DNA of 50,618 nt, taken from the NCBI RefSeq assembly GCF_018224015.1, contig NZ_JAGPOT010000045.1, forward strand, positions 1-50,618. Direction: 5' to 3'. Every line of letters begins with the position of its first letter. The stretch's first letter is position 1. A model generated the notes under the pieces. That model saw only the letters and a program-made list of their open reading frames with translations. It made no database searches and was not told the origin of the DNA. The DNA is from Pseudarthrobacter albicanus. GTDB lineage: Bacteria > Actinomycetota > Actinomycetes > Actinomycetales > Micrococcaceae. A program made the position numbers and the translations under genes. Shown in pieces: positions 50,532-50,618 of the stretch.

Positions 50532-50618
50532 TCAGGCGGCCAGTTCGTGGTCGTGTTTGTTCAGGCGGTGCAGGTAGTCGTTGAGGTCGGCGCGGGTGTA
50601 TTTCCAGTCGAACGGTTC
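50532..50618 (-). CDS. IS630-family transposase, C-terminal end (partial)
   Basis: 28 codons plus stop on the minus strand, entering from the right edge: EPFDWKYTRADLNDYLHRLN and a short basic/acidic tail ending ELAA. The (E/K)PFxWxxT-ADL...L pattern is the typical C-terminus of IS630-type transposases. The main DDE part is outside the window, so whether the copy is intact cannot be judged. Confidence 0.6.
   Translation of the reverse strand, partial: EPFDWKYTRADLNDYLHRLNKHDHELAA

Overview
The window is high-GC, densely coding DNA from an actinobacterium. The best fit is the Micrococcaceae (Arthrobacter, Pseudarthrobacter, Sinomonas or similar). Evidence: frequent GTG and TTG starts behind strong Shine-Dalgarno sites, mycothiol-linked genes (mycoredoxin, S-(hydroxymethyl)mycothiol dehydrogenase), a MurT/GatD pair, a phosphatidylinositol-phosphate synthase, and the gene order thrS-HIT-pgsA ... 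pdxS ... pdxT-yebC-ruvCAB-yajC-secDF-rel ... hisS-aspS, which is a conserved actinobacterial chromosomal block. No rRNA, tRNA or CRISPR array was seen.

1-11.2 kb is an accessory catabolic island. A minus-strand arm encodes a flavoprotein desaturase, an IclR regulator, a cytochrome P450, its FAD reductase and a 2Fe-2S ferredoxin cut by the left edge. A divergent plus-strand arm encodes a second, paralogous IclR regulator, an SDR dehydrogenase, a second flavoprotein desaturase, a Dabb-fold small protein, an MHS-type carboxylate transporter and a possible new small ORF. The gene set matches what I recall of the chc cluster for cyclohexanecarboxylate aromatisation: P450 4-hydroxylation, oxidation to the 4-oxo acid, two ring desaturations to 4-hydroxybenzoate. 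The arrangement here is different and carries two regulators.

11.2-18.3 kb returns to the core genome: a GNAT acetyltransferase, aspS, hisS, a membrane-anchored cyclophilin and a DUF349 protein. 18.3-22.2 kb is a worn region: a solitary AbiEi-like protein, a frameshifted Tn3-family transposase N-terminus, a wrecked small membrane-protein gene, an intact MarR/SnoaL divergent pair, a truncated FAD-oxidoreductase start and a small membrane protein. 22.2-32.2 kb is rel, secF-secD-yajC, ruvB-ruvA-ruvC, yebC and pdxT, all on the minus strand. 32.2-37.8 kb is a block placed between pdxT and pdxS: murT-gatD, a CapA-like lipoprotein and an M3 metallopeptidase. 37.9-42.3 kb is pdxS, pgsA, a HIT protein and thrS.

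42.4-50.6 kb holds SOS-linked functions: error-prone polymerase DnaE2 with a DUF6504 partner behind a near-consensus LexA box, and an SRAP protein. It also holds chorismate mutase, a VOC protein and a mycothiol/formaldehyde module (mycoredoxin, mscR, metallo-beta-lactamase-fold hydrolase). An IS630-type transposase end directly abuts that module at the right edge. A shared LexA-like sequence links dnaE2 to ruvAB. Recent perfect tandem duplications of 12-16 bp recur in several genes and are a signature of this window.
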